In this document: positions 19,902 through 29,855 of the stretch, piece after piece
Numbering within the stretch: position 1 is the stretch's first letter
How the letters are laid out: each line of letters begins with the position of its first letter
Notes under the pieces: model-generated
Seen by the model: only the letters and a program-made list of their open reading frames with translations
What the model was told of the DNA's origin: nothing
The model's database searches: none
Translations under genes and position numbers: made by a program
Origin: Hydrogenobaculum sp. 3684
GTDB taxonomy: Bacteria > Aquificota > Aquificia > Aquificales > Aquificaceae
Length of the DNA stretch: 64,000 bases
Direction of reading: 5' to 3'
Assembly (NCBI RefSeq): GCF_000213785.1
Contig: NC_015557.1
Location: forward strand, 1,034,664-1,098,663

Positions 19902-20828
19902 ATGAAAAGATACTTTAAAGTGTTTACTCTTTCTATGGTGATTTTGGGAGCTTCTTTGATGGTTAGCTCATGTGCTAAGGTAACCCAGAAAGAAAGGGAG
20001 CAAAGGGCTATAAAAGGATATATCAAAGGCTCGGAAGCTTTTACAAACGGAGATTACTCTTCTGCGGAAGAAAACCTAAAAAGAGCTTTAAAATACCTTG
20101 AAAACCTTACCCCAGAGCAAATAGAAAGAGCTAGGTTTATGCTGGCTAAAAGCTATTATCTTGATCAGGATTATACAAATGCCATCATATACCTTGAAAG
20201 CTTTCTATACTACTATCCAAACTCCCCAGAAGCCCCTCAAGCCACATACATGCTTATAAAAAGCTATTATAAAATAGCTCCGGACGCCTATAGAGATCAA
20301 ACCTACACTTACAAAGCTATAGACTTGGCAAAGGAATTTTTGAGCAAATACCCAAACAACCCTTACGACTCGGATGTAAGAGCCCTTATAGATGAAGCCA
20401 GACAAAAAATAGCAAAACACGATGAGCTTATAGCAAAATTTTACGAAGATTACGGTTTTTACTATCCGGCTGCCGAACGCTACAAAGACATGCTAATAAA
20501 CGACACGCAGTATATATCCAAAACAAAAACCTACTACAGGCTAATAAAAAATCTTTTGCTAGTACCAAAACAAGCTAAAAGGTATGAAGATAAGTATAAG
20601 GATATGCTAAAAAAAGATGAAGACAAACTTCGTCACGCAAAAGCCCAAGACAAACCATTTATAGAAAAACGTATAAAATTCTGGAAACTTCAGATAAAAA
20701 GATGGGAAGATTTAGCAAAAAAATCAAGAAAAGAAGGTTTAGAATACTTTGAAAAGTATAAAAAAATATTTGGCAATACACCTTACGTATCAAAACTGGA
20801 GAGAATAATAAAAGAAACAAATGGATAA
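19902..20828 (+). CDS. bamD: BamD-like outer-membrane assembly lipoprotein
   Basis: A 308-residue lipoprotein with lipobox VSSC (Cys24) and tetratricopeptide repeats: AFTNGDYSSAEENLKRAL, YYLDQDYTNAIIYLESFLYYYPNSPEA and TYKAIDLAKEFLSKYPNNPY. This matches BamD, the essential partner of BamA in outer-membrane protein insertion. I take the ATG at 19902 because it begins the signal peptide; an upstream in-frame start at 19881 would add seven residues before it. The C-terminal third is long, basic and predicted helical. rsfS overlaps by 8 nt. Confidence 0.85.
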   Translation: MKRYFKVFTLSMVILGASLMVSSCAKVTQKEREQRAIKGYIKGSEAFTNGDYSSAEENLKRALKYLENLTPEQIERARFMLAKSYYLDQDYTNAIIYLESFLYYYPNSPEAPQATYMLIKSYYKIAPDAYRDQTYTYKAIDLAKEFLSKYPNNPYDSDVRALIDEARQKIAKHDELIAKFYEDYGFYYPAAERYKDMLINDTQYISKTKTYYRLIKNLLLVPKQAKRYEDKYKDMLKKDEDKLRHAKAQDKPFIEKRIKFWKLQIKRWEDLAKKSRKEGLEYFEKYKKIFGNTPYVSKLERIIKETNG

Positions 20829-21153
20829 GCTTAAACTTATAAAAACGTTGTTGGAAGATAAAAAAGCAGAAGATATATCGGTTTTAGACGTTAGAAAACA
20901 CACGAATATAGCCGATTATTTTATAATAGCTACCGCCAATTCAAGCGTTCATGCAAAAGCTTTAGCAGAACATTTGGAAAAAGAGCTAAAAAATAGAGGC
21001 ATTAACATAGACCACGTAGAAGGTTTAAACGAACATGCTCAATGGATATTGATAGATTTGCTAGATATTATAGTGCATATACAAACCAAAGAGGCTAGAG
21101 AGTATTACAACCTTGACTGGCTTTGGTCAAATGCGGAGAGGGTAAGCTTATGA
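20821..21153 (+). CDS. rsfS: Ribosome silencing factor RsfS
   Basis: A 110-residue protein that binds uL14 and blocks subunit joining during starvation. The family core DVRKHTNIADYFIIATANSSVHAKAL, then LNEHAQWILIDLLDIIVHIQ and the terminal YYNLDWLWSNAERV, is intact. It overlaps bamD (8 nt) and the LapA/LapB-like gene (4 nt), so this is one operon. Confidence 0.96.
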   Translation: MDKLKLIKTLLEDKKAEDISVLDVRKHTNIADYFIIATANSSVHAKALAEHLEKELKNRGINIDHVEGLNEHAQWILIDLLDIIVHIQTKEAREYYNLDWLWSNAERVSL

Positions 21154-22259
21154 AGTTTGTAAACATTTTAAAAATTTTATTTTTGGGGCTTTTAATAATA
21201 TTTTTCATTGTATTTATAGCCCAACACATGTACGATGTGAATGTATACTTCCTAACCTATACGTTTAAAGTACCTTTGTTTGTGTTGGTGCTTAGCTTTA
21301 CTTTCATAGGTTTTATAATACCTACTTTGATATTTTCTTTTAGAGAGAGAAACCTAAGTTCAAAGCTATCAAATATTTTTAACATATCAAAAGCTGCATT
21401 TTTTTCAAAATATCAAAAGCCAAAAACAAACTTAGACATCATAAAAGATATCAAACCCCTTTACTTTATACTAGCAAATATATTAAAACAAACACCCAAC
21501 TACGATACAGATATGTACAGTGAATTTGAAAGGGCAAAATCTCTAAGGATTGAAAACCCTCAAGAAGCTATTAGAATTTTAGATAATATTGAAGAAAAGT
21601 ATCCAGCTTTTCAGCTAAAAAGAGATATACTTTTTGATATAAAAGATTACCAAGGAGCATACGATACTCAAAACCAAGTTTTAAAACTAACACCTAGATC
21701 TGAAAAACCCTATCAAAAAGATATATTAAACACCATAAAGAGTTTAAACGCTTTAAACATAGAAGATAAAACAAAATGCCTAGATGAGCTAGAAGATGCC
21801 TTTGGCGATACAAAAAACGAAATAACAGGATTTTTATATGTATCAGAGCTTTTAGCCCAAGAAAAAACAAAAGATGCCTCAAAGACAATAGACAGCTTAA
21901 GCCAGTTAAACTTGCAAGATAAAATTTTGTTGGTGGGATGCTCATTGCCAGAAAGAGCCGTTTACTTGATGAGTACAAACATAGAAAAAAGCGCTTCAAA
22001 AGATGTGCTTAGTATATTTTTTATACATATAGGAGCTCCTCAAAAGATAAAGGTTTTAGCAGATACCAGTACCGGCAACGAAATTGTAGATTTTCTCCTA
22101 AAAGCTTATCAAGATCAATCCCAAAAAGAGGGGTTTGATATTGTTTTTAAAAACCTAAAACTATGGAAATGTAAAGATTGCGGTAATGCTTTTAAAAATT
22201 ATTCTCCAAAGTGCTCTTGTGATAGTTGGTTTAGTCTAGAACCTCATATAAGCTTATGA
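21150..22259 (+). CDS. LapA-LapB-like TPR membrane protein
   Basis: A 369-residue protein whose start overlaps the rsfS stop (ATGA). The N-terminal 65 residues contain two membrane helices separated by IAQHMYDVNVYFLTYTFKVP, which resembles the LapA (DUF1049) hairpin. A degenerate TPR region follows (RAKSLRIENPQEAIRILDNIE). The end is a small rubredoxin-like metal site: C-K-D-C, then C-S-C, as in LapB/YciM, which controls LpxC turnover and lipopolysaccharide level in enterobacteria. LapA and LapB are separate adjacent genes in E. coli. The function is inferred from domain order only. Confidence 0.7.
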   Translation: MKFVNILKILFLGLLIIFFIVFIAQHMYDVNVYFLTYTFKVPLFVLVLSFTFIGFIIPTLIFSFRERNLSSKLSNIFNISKAAFFSKYQKPKTNLDIIKDIKPLYFILANILKQTPNYDTDMYSEFERAKSLRIENPQEAIRILDNIEEKYPAFQLKRDILFDIKDYQGAYDTQNQVLKLTPRSEKPYQKDILNTIKSLNALNIEDKTKCLDELEDAFGDTKNEITGFLYVSELLAQEKTKDASKTIDSLSQLNLQDKILLVGCSLPERAVYLMSTNIEKSASKDVLSIFFIHIGAPQKIKVLADTSTGNEIVDFLLKAYQDQSQKEGFDIVFKNLKLWKCKDCGNAFKNYSPKCSCDSWFSLEPHISL

Positions 22260-22933
22260 GTCTTAAAGCTCTTATAGTAGAAGATGATGAGCTTTTACTA
22301 GAAACGTTAGAAAAGGGGTTTAGACACGAGGGATTTGAAGTAGATATAGCAAAAGACGGCTTTCAGGCTCTTCAAAAGGCAAAAACAAACAGCTACGATA
22401 TCATAATTCTCGATGTTGTAATTCCCAAAATAGACGGTGTAAAAGTATGTAAACAGTTAAGACTTCAAAGTGAAATCCCCATTATTATGCTAACGGCAAA
22501 ATCCCAGCTAGAGGATAAGCTAGAGGGCCTTGAAGCAGGAGCAGACGATTACATCACAAAGCCCTTTTCTTTTAAAGAACTGATAATGAGGGTAAAAACC
22601 GTTTTAAGACGTTATAACAAAGTGCAAGAAGAAAAGATAGTTTTAAAAGACCTCACAATGGATTTAAAAGATTTTAAAGTGTTTTATAAAGGAAAAGCCA
22701 TAAACCTTACACCAAAAGAGTTTGAGCTTTTAAAAGTTTTAGCTCAAAATCCAAACAAGATCATAAGAAGAGAAGTGCTATTAAACAAAGTATGGGGCAT
22801 AGCCTCCGATTACGATTCAAACATCGTAGATGTCTATATAAAAAATATTCGGAACAAACTAGACGACAAACCCCCAAAACTCATCCTCACCATAAGAGGA
22901 AGAGGCTATATGCTAAGCACAGAGCAAAGTTGA
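22256..22933 (+). CDS. OmpR/PhoB-family response regulator
   Basis: A 225-residue response regulator. The receiver has the acidic pocket ED(D) at 9-11, phosphoacceptor Asp53 in ILDVVIPKIDG, Thr in MLTAKS and Lys in YITKPFSF. The C-terminal winged helix (about 128-220) has TPKEFELLKVLAQNP and RGRGYML. No histidine kinase lies beside it, so its partner is elsewhere. It overlaps the LapA/LapB-like gene by four bases and is followed by mutS2. Confidence 0.93.
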   Translation: MSLKALIVEDDELLLETLEKGFRHEGFEVDIAKDGFQALQKAKTNSYDIIILDVVIPKIDGVKVCKQLRLQSEIPIIMLTAKSQLEDKLEGLEAGADDYITKPFSFKELIMRVKTVLRRYNKVQEEKIVLKDLTMDLKDFKVFYKGKAINLTPKEFELLKVLAQNPNKIIRREVLLNKVWGIASDYDSNIVDVYIKNIRNKLDDKPPKLILTIRGRGYMLSTEQS

Positions 22934-22949
22934 TGTTATTATATTAAAT

Positions 22950-25223
22950 ATGAGAGAATATGAGCTTAAGAAGTTAGAGTTTCACAAGATAAAAGAAAAT
23001 CTGAAATTGAGGACGCATTCTGTAGCAAGTTTAGAGTATATAGAAAATATAAAACCTATCCCAAAAGAGGAACTTTTACAAGAACAAAAGCTTGTTGAAT
23101 GTTTTATGAAGCTTTTAAGACAAAGAGAAAACATATTGTATAGCTTTGATGATATTTCTAAAAGCCTAAAAAAAGCAATGATAGAAGAAAGTGTTTTAGG
23201 AATAGACGAAATACTTAGCATATACAAAGTTTTAAAAATTATAAAAGATGTAAGAAAATTTTTAGTGGATGCCTTAGATAGGTGCGATTTATTTAATAAA
23301 ATACTAAAAGATTTAGGCACGTTTCAAACCTTAGAAGCTGAAATAGAAAGAACCATAGATCCTTCTGGCGTTGTAAAATCAGAAGCCTCTAGGGATCTTT
23401 TTGAGATAAGAAAAGAAATAAAGCAAGTAGAAAAAACTATCACAGAGAAACTAGAAGCTCTTTTCCAAAGACCAGATAGTGATATACTATTTTCTGAAAA
23501 GCTTATAACAGTAAGACAAAATAGATATGTAGTGCCTGTAAAAACCCAAAGCGTCAAAAGGATAGTGGGGATAGTGCATGGTGTTTCTTCTTCTGGTTTT
23601 ACCACATATTTAGAGCCCCAGATAGTGGTGGATTTAAACAACAAGCTTGCAGTTTTAAGAACAGAGGAAGAAAAAGAGATACATCTTGTATTAAAAAAAC
23701 TCACTTCTTTTATAAGAGAAAGGGCAAATAGACTTTTAGAATCTTTTAATACGCTTGTTAAAATAGATATTCTGATGGCAAAAGCATCCTTTGGCATAGA
23801 ATACGAGTGCTCATTGCCTTCTATTGGCGATTGTATAGAGCTTTTAGAAGCAAGAAATCCAATTATGAGCATTTTATCTCAAAATCCTATTCCAGTGGAT
23901 ATAATTTTAAAAGACAAAAAAGGGCTTGTGCTTACAGGGCCAAACACCGGCGGGAAAACCGTTTTCCTAAAAACCCTTGGACTTAGCTATATCATGTTTT
24001 TACACGCTATACCTATACCTGCCTCACCTAATAGCAAACTGCCTATTTTTGACAATATTTTTGTGGATATAGGAGATGAACAAGACATATCACAGTCTTT
24101 ATCGACTTTTTCTTCTCATATAAAAAATATCTCGGAGATTTTACAAAGATCCACAGAAAAAACACTGATACTGATAGACGAATTAGGAGCTGGCACAGAC
24201 CCACTGGAGGGTTCTGCTCTTGGTATAGCAATCCTTGATTATATAAAGAAGTTAAACGCTTTTGTAGTGGTTTCCACTCATCACACACCCATAAAGCTTT
24301 GGGCGGTAAATTCTGATTATTACGAACCGGCTACGTTGATGTTTGATAGGGATACCCTAAGACCTCTTTACAAAGTGCTTTATGGTACCATTGGAGAAAG
24401 CATGGGTATAGAAGTAGCCAAAAGGTTTGGGATACCAAAGGAGGTTATTTTAGAAGCCCAAAAACTTCTTGGAGAGAATACTTTGGAATACCAAGGTGTT
24501 ATGGAAAACTTAAATAGGCTTGTCAGAGAATACCAAGATAAAATGGAAATATTGGAAAAACATAGAGAGGAGCTTGAGCTTTTAAAAAGAAAATATGAAT
24601 CTCTCGTAGAAGAAATGGAAAAAGCCAAAGAAGATGCATGGAAAAATGCCGCAAAAGAGGCTCAAAACTATTTGGAACAACTTAAGAAAGAAGCTCAGGA
24701 ATTTTTGGTTGGTCTTAAAGAAAAAGCTAGTTTAAAAGATTTTATAAAACAAAAGCAAGAAGAGTTAAAAAAGTTGGAAAAAGAAGAAGAGCAGCAAATA
24801 GAAGTAGGAGATTGGGTAGAGTTTATGGGTGGAAAAGGTAGGGTTTTAGAAATAAGGCAAGACAAAGCTCAGGTGATGTTTGGTGATATAAAGGCTTGGA
24901 TAAAGCTAAAAGATCTTTCAAAAACCGCCAAAATACCAAGAACCCACACTATAAATATAAGCTTACAAAAGTTTGAAAATAAAAAAGCAGGTATGCCAGA
25001 GATAAATTTAACCGGGCTTTCAGTAGAAGAAGCTATAAGCAAACTTGATAAATTTTTAGATAGCGCTTTTGCAAGTGGAGTTAAAATGGCAAAAGTAATA
25101 CACGGTGTTGGAGTGCTTAAAAAAGCTGTAACAGACTATCTTTCGTCATCTTCTTACGTTGTATTCTACAGGGATGCCTACCCAAAAGAAGGTGGACCTG
25201 GTACCACCATAGTATATTTTTAG
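22950..25223 (+). CDS. mutS2: MutS2 family ATPase/endonuclease
   Basis: A 757-residue MutS2 protein, linked to suppression of recombination and, in Bacillus, to rescue of collided ribosomes. The ATPase core has Walker A GPNTGGKTVFLKTLG (about 331), the FVDIGDEQDISQSLSTFSSH stretch and LIDELGAGTDPLEG (Walker B). A long coiled coil follows (about 500-620), then a KOW-like strand region and a C-terminal Smr nuclease domain with LTGLSVEEAISKLD and VIHGVGVLKKAV. Full length for the family. Confidence 0.95.
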   Translation: MREYELKKLEFHKIKENLKLRTHSVASLEYIENIKPIPKEELLQEQKLVECFMKLLRQRENILYSFDDISKSLKKAMIEESVLGIDEILSIYKVLKIIKDVRKFLVDALDRCDLFNKILKDLGTFQTLEAEIERTIDPSGVVKSEASRDLFEIRKEIKQVEKTITEKLEALFQRPDSDILFSEKLITVRQNRYVVPVKTQSVKRIVGIVHGVSSSGFTTYLEPQIVVDLNNKLAVLRTEEEKEIHLVLKKLTSFIRERANRLLESFNTLVKIDILMAKASFGIEYECSLPSIGDCIELLEARNPIMSILSQNPIPVDIILKDKKGLVLTGPNTGGKTVFLKTLGLSYIMFLHAIPIPASPNSKLPIFDNIFVDIGDEQDISQSLSTFSSHIKNISEILQRSTEKTLILIDELGAGTDPLEGSALGIAILDYIKKLNAFVVVSTHHTPIKLWAVNSDYYEPATLMFDRDTLRPLYKVLYGTIGESMGIEVAKRFGIPKEVILEAQKLLGENTLEYQGVMENLNRLVREYQDKMEILEKHREELELLKRKYESLVEEMEKAKEDAWKNAAKEAQNYLEQLKKEAQEFLVGLKEKASLKDFIKQKQEELKKLEKEEEQQIEVGDWVEFMGGKGRVLEIRQDKAQVMFGDIKAWIKLKDLSKTAKIPRTHTINISLQKFENKKAGMPEINLTGLSVEEAISKLDKFLDSAFASGVKMAKVIHGVGVLKKAVTDYLSSSSYVVFYRDAYPKEGGPGTTIVYF

Positions 25224-25224
25224 T

Positions 25225-26283
25225 ATGGACAAAATAACAATCACCAGACATCTAAGGTTAGAGTTCCTGGGTCACATTTTTAAAAGTAGAGAAGAATACG
25301 GTTTAGTGGTGTTTGGTTTTTACAGTATTTTATTCTTTGGTATAGGGTTTTTAATAGGAGTATTTCTAAATACCGTTTTTAAAAGCTTAAAGACCACCAG
25401 CAAAATAAGAATAAGCCCGTTTCTCATAGGATTGTGGAGCGTTTTCTTAGGAGCTTATCTATCTTCTGATTATCTTTACATCACAAAAAAAGCTCATGTT
25501 GTAATAGATAGGACTATACTATTTAGCCTTATTTTTATCGGTTTTTATATACTTTCAAACATTATAGGAGAGATAATAGGCTTATATATAAAGTCTAAAA
25601 CCAATGAAGTACCTTCTTCTATATTAAAAGCTTCAATAGTAGTATTTGTTTCCATTATCGGGCTTTTTATAGCTTTCCAAAGTATAGGGCTTTCCATAAC
25701 CCCACTTATTACAACCTTAGGAGTTGGCACCGTAGTAATAGGTCTTGCTCTTCAAGATACCCTATCAAACTTCTTATCTGGGTTTTATATACTAGTTAGT
25801 AAAAATATAAGAGTAGGAGATTATATAAAGTTTGATGTGTACGAGGGATATGTAGAAGATATATATTGGCGTACCACTCATATAAGAACTCTTTCTGGGA
25901 ACGTTATAGTGGTACCAAATTCAAAGCTTACATCTTCTGTAATTACAAATTATCACCTTCCATATGAGAACATGGCAGTGATATTTTCTTTTTCTGTAGG
26001 TTATAAAGAAGATCTTGAAAGAGTAGAAAAGCTTCTTATAGAAACAGCAAAAGAGGTTGTAAACAAAGTAGAGGGTGCAGACAAAAGCTATGAGCCAGTC
26101 GTAAGATACAGGTCTTTTGGTAGTTCTGGCATAGATTTAAGCCTGGTTGTAAAAGCAAAAGAATTCCTAAACCAATACCTTATAATTCATGAGCTTATAA
26201 AAGCTATAAAAAAGCGCTTTGAGGAAGAAAACATAGAAATACCATATCAAACAATAAATGTAATAATAAAAAACGAAAGTTGA
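25225..26283 (+). CDS. MscS-family mechanosensitive channel
   Basis: A 352-residue membrane protein with about four to five helices and a C-terminal cytoplasmic vestibule. The pore helix and beta domain read ITTLGVGTVVIGLALQDTLSNFLSGFYIL and then IRVGDYIKFDVYEGYVEDIYWRTTHIRTL, VVPNSKL, the MscS signature. It would open under membrane tension to release solutes on hypo-osmotic shock. It begins one base after the mutS2 stop. Confidence 0.92.
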   Translation: MDKITITRHLRLEFLGHIFKSREEYGLVVFGFYSILFFGIGFLIGVFLNTVFKSLKTTSKIRISPFLIGLWSVFLGAYLSSDYLYITKKAHVVIDRTILFSLIFIGFYILSNIIGEIIGLYIKSKTNEVPSSILKASIVVFVSIIGLFIAFQSIGLSITPLITTLGVGTVVIGLALQDTLSNFLSGFYILVSKNIRVGDYIKFDVYEGYVEDIYWRTTHIRTLSGNVIVVPNSKLTSSVITNYHLPYENMAVIFSFSVGYKEDLERVEKLLIETAKEVVNKVEGADKSYEPVVRYRSFGSSGIDLSLVVKAKEFLNQYLIIHELIKAIKKRFEEENIEIPYQTINVIIKNES

Positions 26284-26295
26284 TATAATTTTCAT

Positions 26296-27234
26296 ATGGA
26301 AAAAGATAAAAAGATAGTCCTTCCAGGTGGCGCTGGGCTTGTAGGTCAAAATTTGGTGGCCTTTCTTAAAAAAGCAGGGTATTCAAATATAGTGGTTGTA
26401 GATAAACATAAGAAGAATTTAGATATATTAAAATCCCTTCATAAAGATGTGGTGGCAATTTATGGGGATTTATCAGAAGAAGGAGATTGGGAAAGATCTA
26501 TAGAAGGGGCAGATGTGGTAGTGATGCTCCAAGCTCAGATAGGAGCAAAAACCTATGAACCATTTTACAAAAATACCATAAAATCTACAGAAAATGTTTT
26601 AAAAGCCTGTAAGAAGTACAACATAGAATATATAGTACATATAAGCTCTTCGGTGGTAAACTCTGTGGCCGATGATTTTTATACACAAACCAAAAAAGAT
26701 CAAGAGAAAATGGTATTAGAATCTGGTATAAAAAATGTTGTCTTAAGACCGACCCTTATGTTTGGATGGTTTGATAGAAAACATCTTGGATGGCTTTCAA
26801 GGTTTATGAAAAAAGTTCCTATATTTCCAATACCAGGAGACGGAAAGTATATAAGACAGCCCCTTTATGTAAAAGATTTTTGCAACATCATAATAGACTG
26901 CATTCAAACAAGAAAAGAAGGCATATACGACATTACTGGCATTGAAAAGGTATATTATATAGATATAATAAAAGCCATTAAAAAATATACAAAATCAAAA
27001 ACTCTTATTTTAAACATCCCGTACTGGCTTTTCTATACGCTTTTATACATATGGGGGATTTTTGACCCAAATCCGCCTTTTACCGTAGATCAGTTAAAAG
27101 CCTTAGTGGCGGGTGATATATTTGAGGTTATAGACTGGCCACATATTTTCAATGTAAAACCCACTCCCTTTGAAAAAGCCATTGAAGAGACTTTTACTCA
27201 CCCTATATATTCTAAAGTGGTGTTGGAGTTTTGA
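26296..27234 (+). CDS. NAD-dependent epimerase/dehydratase (extended SDR)
   Basis: A 312-residue Rossmann-fold protein. The cofactor loop is PGGAGLVGQNLVAFL (GxxGxxG), SSS-type serines occur in HISSSVV, and the catalytic pair is Y-T-Q-T-K (YxxxK). It likely acts on a nucleotide sugar or isoprenoid-like substrate; I cannot name it. It overlaps the FAD oxidoreductase start and lies near an ArnT-like glycosyltransferase, so a cell-envelope glycan pathway is the likely setting. Confidence 0.85.
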   Translation: MEKDKKIVLPGGAGLVGQNLVAFLKKAGYSNIVVVDKHKKNLDILKSLHKDVVAIYGDLSEEGDWERSIEGADVVVMLQAQIGAKTYEPFYKNTIKSTENVLKACKKYNIEYIVHISSSVVNSVADDFYTQTKKDQEKMVLESGIKNVVLRPTLMFGWFDRKHLGWLSRFMKKVPIFPIPGDGKYIRQPLYVKDFCNIIIDCIQTRKEGIYDITGIEKVYYIDIIKAIKKYTKSKTLILNIPYWLFYTLLYIWGIFDPNPPFTVDQLKALVAGDIFEVIDWPHIFNVKPTPFEKAIEETFTHPIYSKVVLEF

Positions 27235-28505
27235 TGAGAGTAGCCATAATAGGGGGTGGACCCATGGGTCTTGCAGCTGGGTATTATGCCCTTAAAAAAG
27301 GCTACAGTGTTGATATATATGAAAAAGATAACGTATTGGGAGGTATGAGCGCATCCTTTAACTTTGATGGGGATATTATAGAAAAATACTATCACTTTTT
27401 TTGTAAAACAGATTTAGCACTTTTTGAGCTTTTAAAAGAACTAAACATATATCATCTTTTAAAATGGAAAAACACCACAATGGGATTTTATTACAACCAA
27501 AAACTCCAGCCTTTTGGAGATCCTATAAGCCTTTTAAAGTTTGACGGGCTTGATATAATTTCTAAGTTAAGATATGGTTTTTTGGCTTTTTATAGCACAA
27601 AAATTAACGATTGGAGTAGCCTAGACAGAAAATACGCTATAGATTGGATAAAATCAATAATAGGAGAAAAAGCCTACAGCGTTTTGTGGGATAAGCTTTT
27701 TTCTTTAAAGTTTTATAAGTATCAAACCAAAATATCGGCAGCTTGGATATGGAACAGGATAAAAAGAGTAGGACTTTCAAGGGATAGCATATTCAAAGAA
27801 TCCCTTGGATATGTGGAAGGAGGGGTAAAAACGATAATAGATAGCTTAGAGAAAGCGCTTCTTGAAAAAGGAGCAAACATTTATCTAAACAGTCCCGTTG
27901 ACAAAATCCTTATAGAAAATAACACTCTAAAAGGTATAAAGATAAAAGATACAGTGCTTAACTACGACAAGGTGATAAGCACGATACCTATCAACATACT
28001 TCAGCATCTTATAACAGATGAAAAAATAGCCTCTAAGTATAAAGATTTTACATACCTTGATGTGATGTGTGTGGTTATAAAACTAAGAAAACCATTTTCA
28101 AAGCATTTTTGGATAAATATAAACGATGAGGATATAAAAATACCAGGAATAATAAACTACAGCGCTTTAAGAAAAGATATAAAATCAAACATAGTCTATA
28201 TACCTTTTTATCTTCCAAAAGACCATGAGTTTCTTAAAAAAGATGAAGCTTATATAAAAGAGCTTTGTAAAAGTTATCTTAAAAAGATAAACAAAGATCT
28301 AAAAGACGAAGATTTTTTGGCTTTTAGTATAAACATATATAAAAATGCCCAAGGAGTGTATGAACCGCTTTATCTTTACAAACTCCCGCCTATAAACATA
28401 GCAAACAACTTATACGCTCTTGATACCACATACTATTATCCAGAGGATAGGGGTTTTTCAGAAAGTGTAAGGATAGCAAAATATGTGGTGGATAGATACC
28501 TTTAA
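27234..28505 (+). CDS. FAD-dependent amine-oxidase-type oxidoreductase
   Basis: A 423-residue flavoprotein. The FAD-binding loop is IIGGGPMGLAAGYYALKKG, followed by the acidic strand end YEKDNVLGGMSASF and the C-terminal NLYALDTTYYYPEDRGFSES, as in protoporphyrinogen oxidase or UDP-galactopyranose mutase relatives. The segment KYYHFFCKTD after the GG motif is typical of members found beside sugar epimerases and glycosyltransferases. The start ATG overlaps the epimerase stop (TGATG). It converges with, and overlaps by 4 bp, the glycosyltransferase gene. Substrate unknown. Confidence 0.82.
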   Translation: MRVAIIGGGPMGLAAGYYALKKGYSVDIYEKDNVLGGMSASFNFDGDIIEKYYHFFCKTDLALFELLKELNIYHLLKWKNTTMGFYYNQKLQPFGDPISLLKFDGLDIISKLRYGFLAFYSTKINDWSSLDRKYAIDWIKSIIGEKAYSVLWDKLFSLKFYKYQTKISAAWIWNRIKRVGLSRDSIFKESLGYVEGGVKTIIDSLEKALLEKGANIYLNSPVDKILIENNTLKGIKIKDTVLNYDKVISTIPINILQHLITDEKIASKYKDFTYLDVMCVVIKLRKPFSKHFWININDEDIKIPGIINYSALRKDIKSNIVYIPFYLPKDHEFLKKDEAYIKELCKSYLKKINKDLKDEDFLAFSINIYKNAQGVYEPLYLYKLPPINIANNLYALDTTYYYPEDRGFSESVRIAKYVVDRYL

Positions 28506-29854
28506 AATTTACATACAAGATAGTCTGAGTTTTGATAATTTCTTACTATTTTAAAATCCTTATACTTTGATAAGTTTGCTGTAAACACACACCCATACGT
28601 TAGATCCTTTGGTGGATATAAGATAGGTTTATGTATTTTTACATCTATATTTGCTATCACCGAAAAACCCACCCAGCCATCATCATCGCAATATAAAGGT
28701 ATTCCTTTTTTTATGGTGAGGTTGTAAACTTCTCTTGCTATCTTGTTGGTATTTTCTCTTATGTGTCCATAGTATATGGGAAAGGCTATACCAAGGGCTA
28801 CAAACTTAAACACTATAGCAAAGTATACAAACTTTAACATCAAATCCTTAAACTTTGGATACAGCATAACACTAAAGCAAAGTGCAAAGATGCTGTACAA
28901 AGGAGCAGCGTATCTTATACCGCTAAAAGGTGGAAGCCAATAGGGTATAAAATTTACAATCCCCACTATCCAAGCGTTTAATAAAAACTTATCGGTTTTT
29001 AAAATATCTAAATCTACTTTTCTTTTAAAAGCCAAATACAAAAACACCAAAGAGTTTAAAGACATATTTAACCAAAATTGAACAGGATAACCAAAAAATT
29101 GCTTCAGATAGGGTATTATACCTTTAAATCTGAATTTGTTTATTATATCCCATAGCATACCATGTTCGCTAACGTTTGATTTTGGAGCAAAACCATACCA
29201 AAGAATCAAGAAAAACAAAGGCACTATAGAGCTTATAAAAGCGGTTTTATATATATTTAGTTTTTTGGGTTTTAGTATGTAAAAAGATATTATAAGAGTA
29301 GCATAAAAATAAACAAAAGAAGTGAGGGCTTTGGTCAAAAATCCACCAGTGGCAAGCACTGATCCAAAAAATATAAACATATAAGACTCTTCATACACCC
29401 CAAGCATCGTAAACAGCATAGACATAGAAGAAAAGCCTATGTAAACCCCATCTTCGTATCCAAGCCATCCATCGTGAATCATTACATCCCCAAGGCTTAG
29501 ATATATAAGAGCTCCAAACCATCCAAGCTTTTCATCTTTGTAAACTCTTTTTAGCACATACCTTATGCTTAGAGCTGTAAGTATAGTCATTGTTATAGTC
29601 TGAAGCCTTTGGATAGCTTTGGCGTATTCCCATCCAAAAAGCTTTGAAAATACGATAGTGGGATAGTTAAAAAGAGGAGGTCTATAATAAGGTACTTTGT
29701 ATATTGTTTGAAGTACGTATTCTTTGAAATAGCTCATCTCAAAAGATGGTATAACCCAGTTTGCCTCTTCTCCCACGTAAGGAAGGTTTAATACAAAAAG
29801 GTATGGTACTATTAAAAGTAAAAACAAGACCCTATAATCTTTTAAAAGTTTCAT
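28502..29854 (-). CDS. ArnT/PMT-like membrane glycosyltransferase (GT-C fold)
   Basis: A 450-residue polytopic membrane protein of the PMT_2/DUF2029-like glycosyltransferase group. An N-terminal signal-anchor is followed by a short periplasmic loop with acidic NLPYVGEEANW, the equivalent of the catalytic Asp-Glu loop, then YYRPPLFNYPTIVFSKLFG and about ten helices. It probably moves a sugar from an undecaprenyl carrier to an envelope acceptor. It lies directly downstream of the sigma-54 activator and converges with the FAD oxidoreductase gene. Confidence 0.8.
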   Translation of the reverse strand: MKLLKDYRVLFLLLIVPYLFVLNLPYVGEEANWVIPSFEMSYFKEYVLQTIYKVPYYRPPLFNYPTIVFSKLFGWEYAKAIQRLQTITMTILTALSIRYVLKRVYKDEKLGWFGALIYLSLGDVMIHDGWLGYEDGVYIGFSSMSMLFTMLGVYEESYMFIFFGSVLATGGFLTKALTSFVYFYATLIISFYILKPKKLNIYKTAFISSIVPLFFLILWYGFAPKSNVSEHGMLWDIINKFRFKGIIPYLKQFFGYPVQFWLNMSLNSLVFLYLAFKRKVDLDILKTDKFLLNAWIVGIVNFIPYWLPPFSGIRYAAPLYSIFALCFSVMLYPKFKDLMLKFVYFAIVFKFVALGIAFPIYYGHIRENTNKIAREVYNLTIKKGIPLYCDDDGWVGFSVIANIDVKIHKPILYPPKDLTYGCVFTANLSKYKDFKIVRNYQNSDYLVCKF

Positions 29855-29855
29855 A

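Noticed and set aside
23324-23872. 182-aa minus-strand reading frame inside mutS2
   Set aside because: Serine/phenylalanine-rich antisense of conserved MutS2 codons; no start signal or family match.
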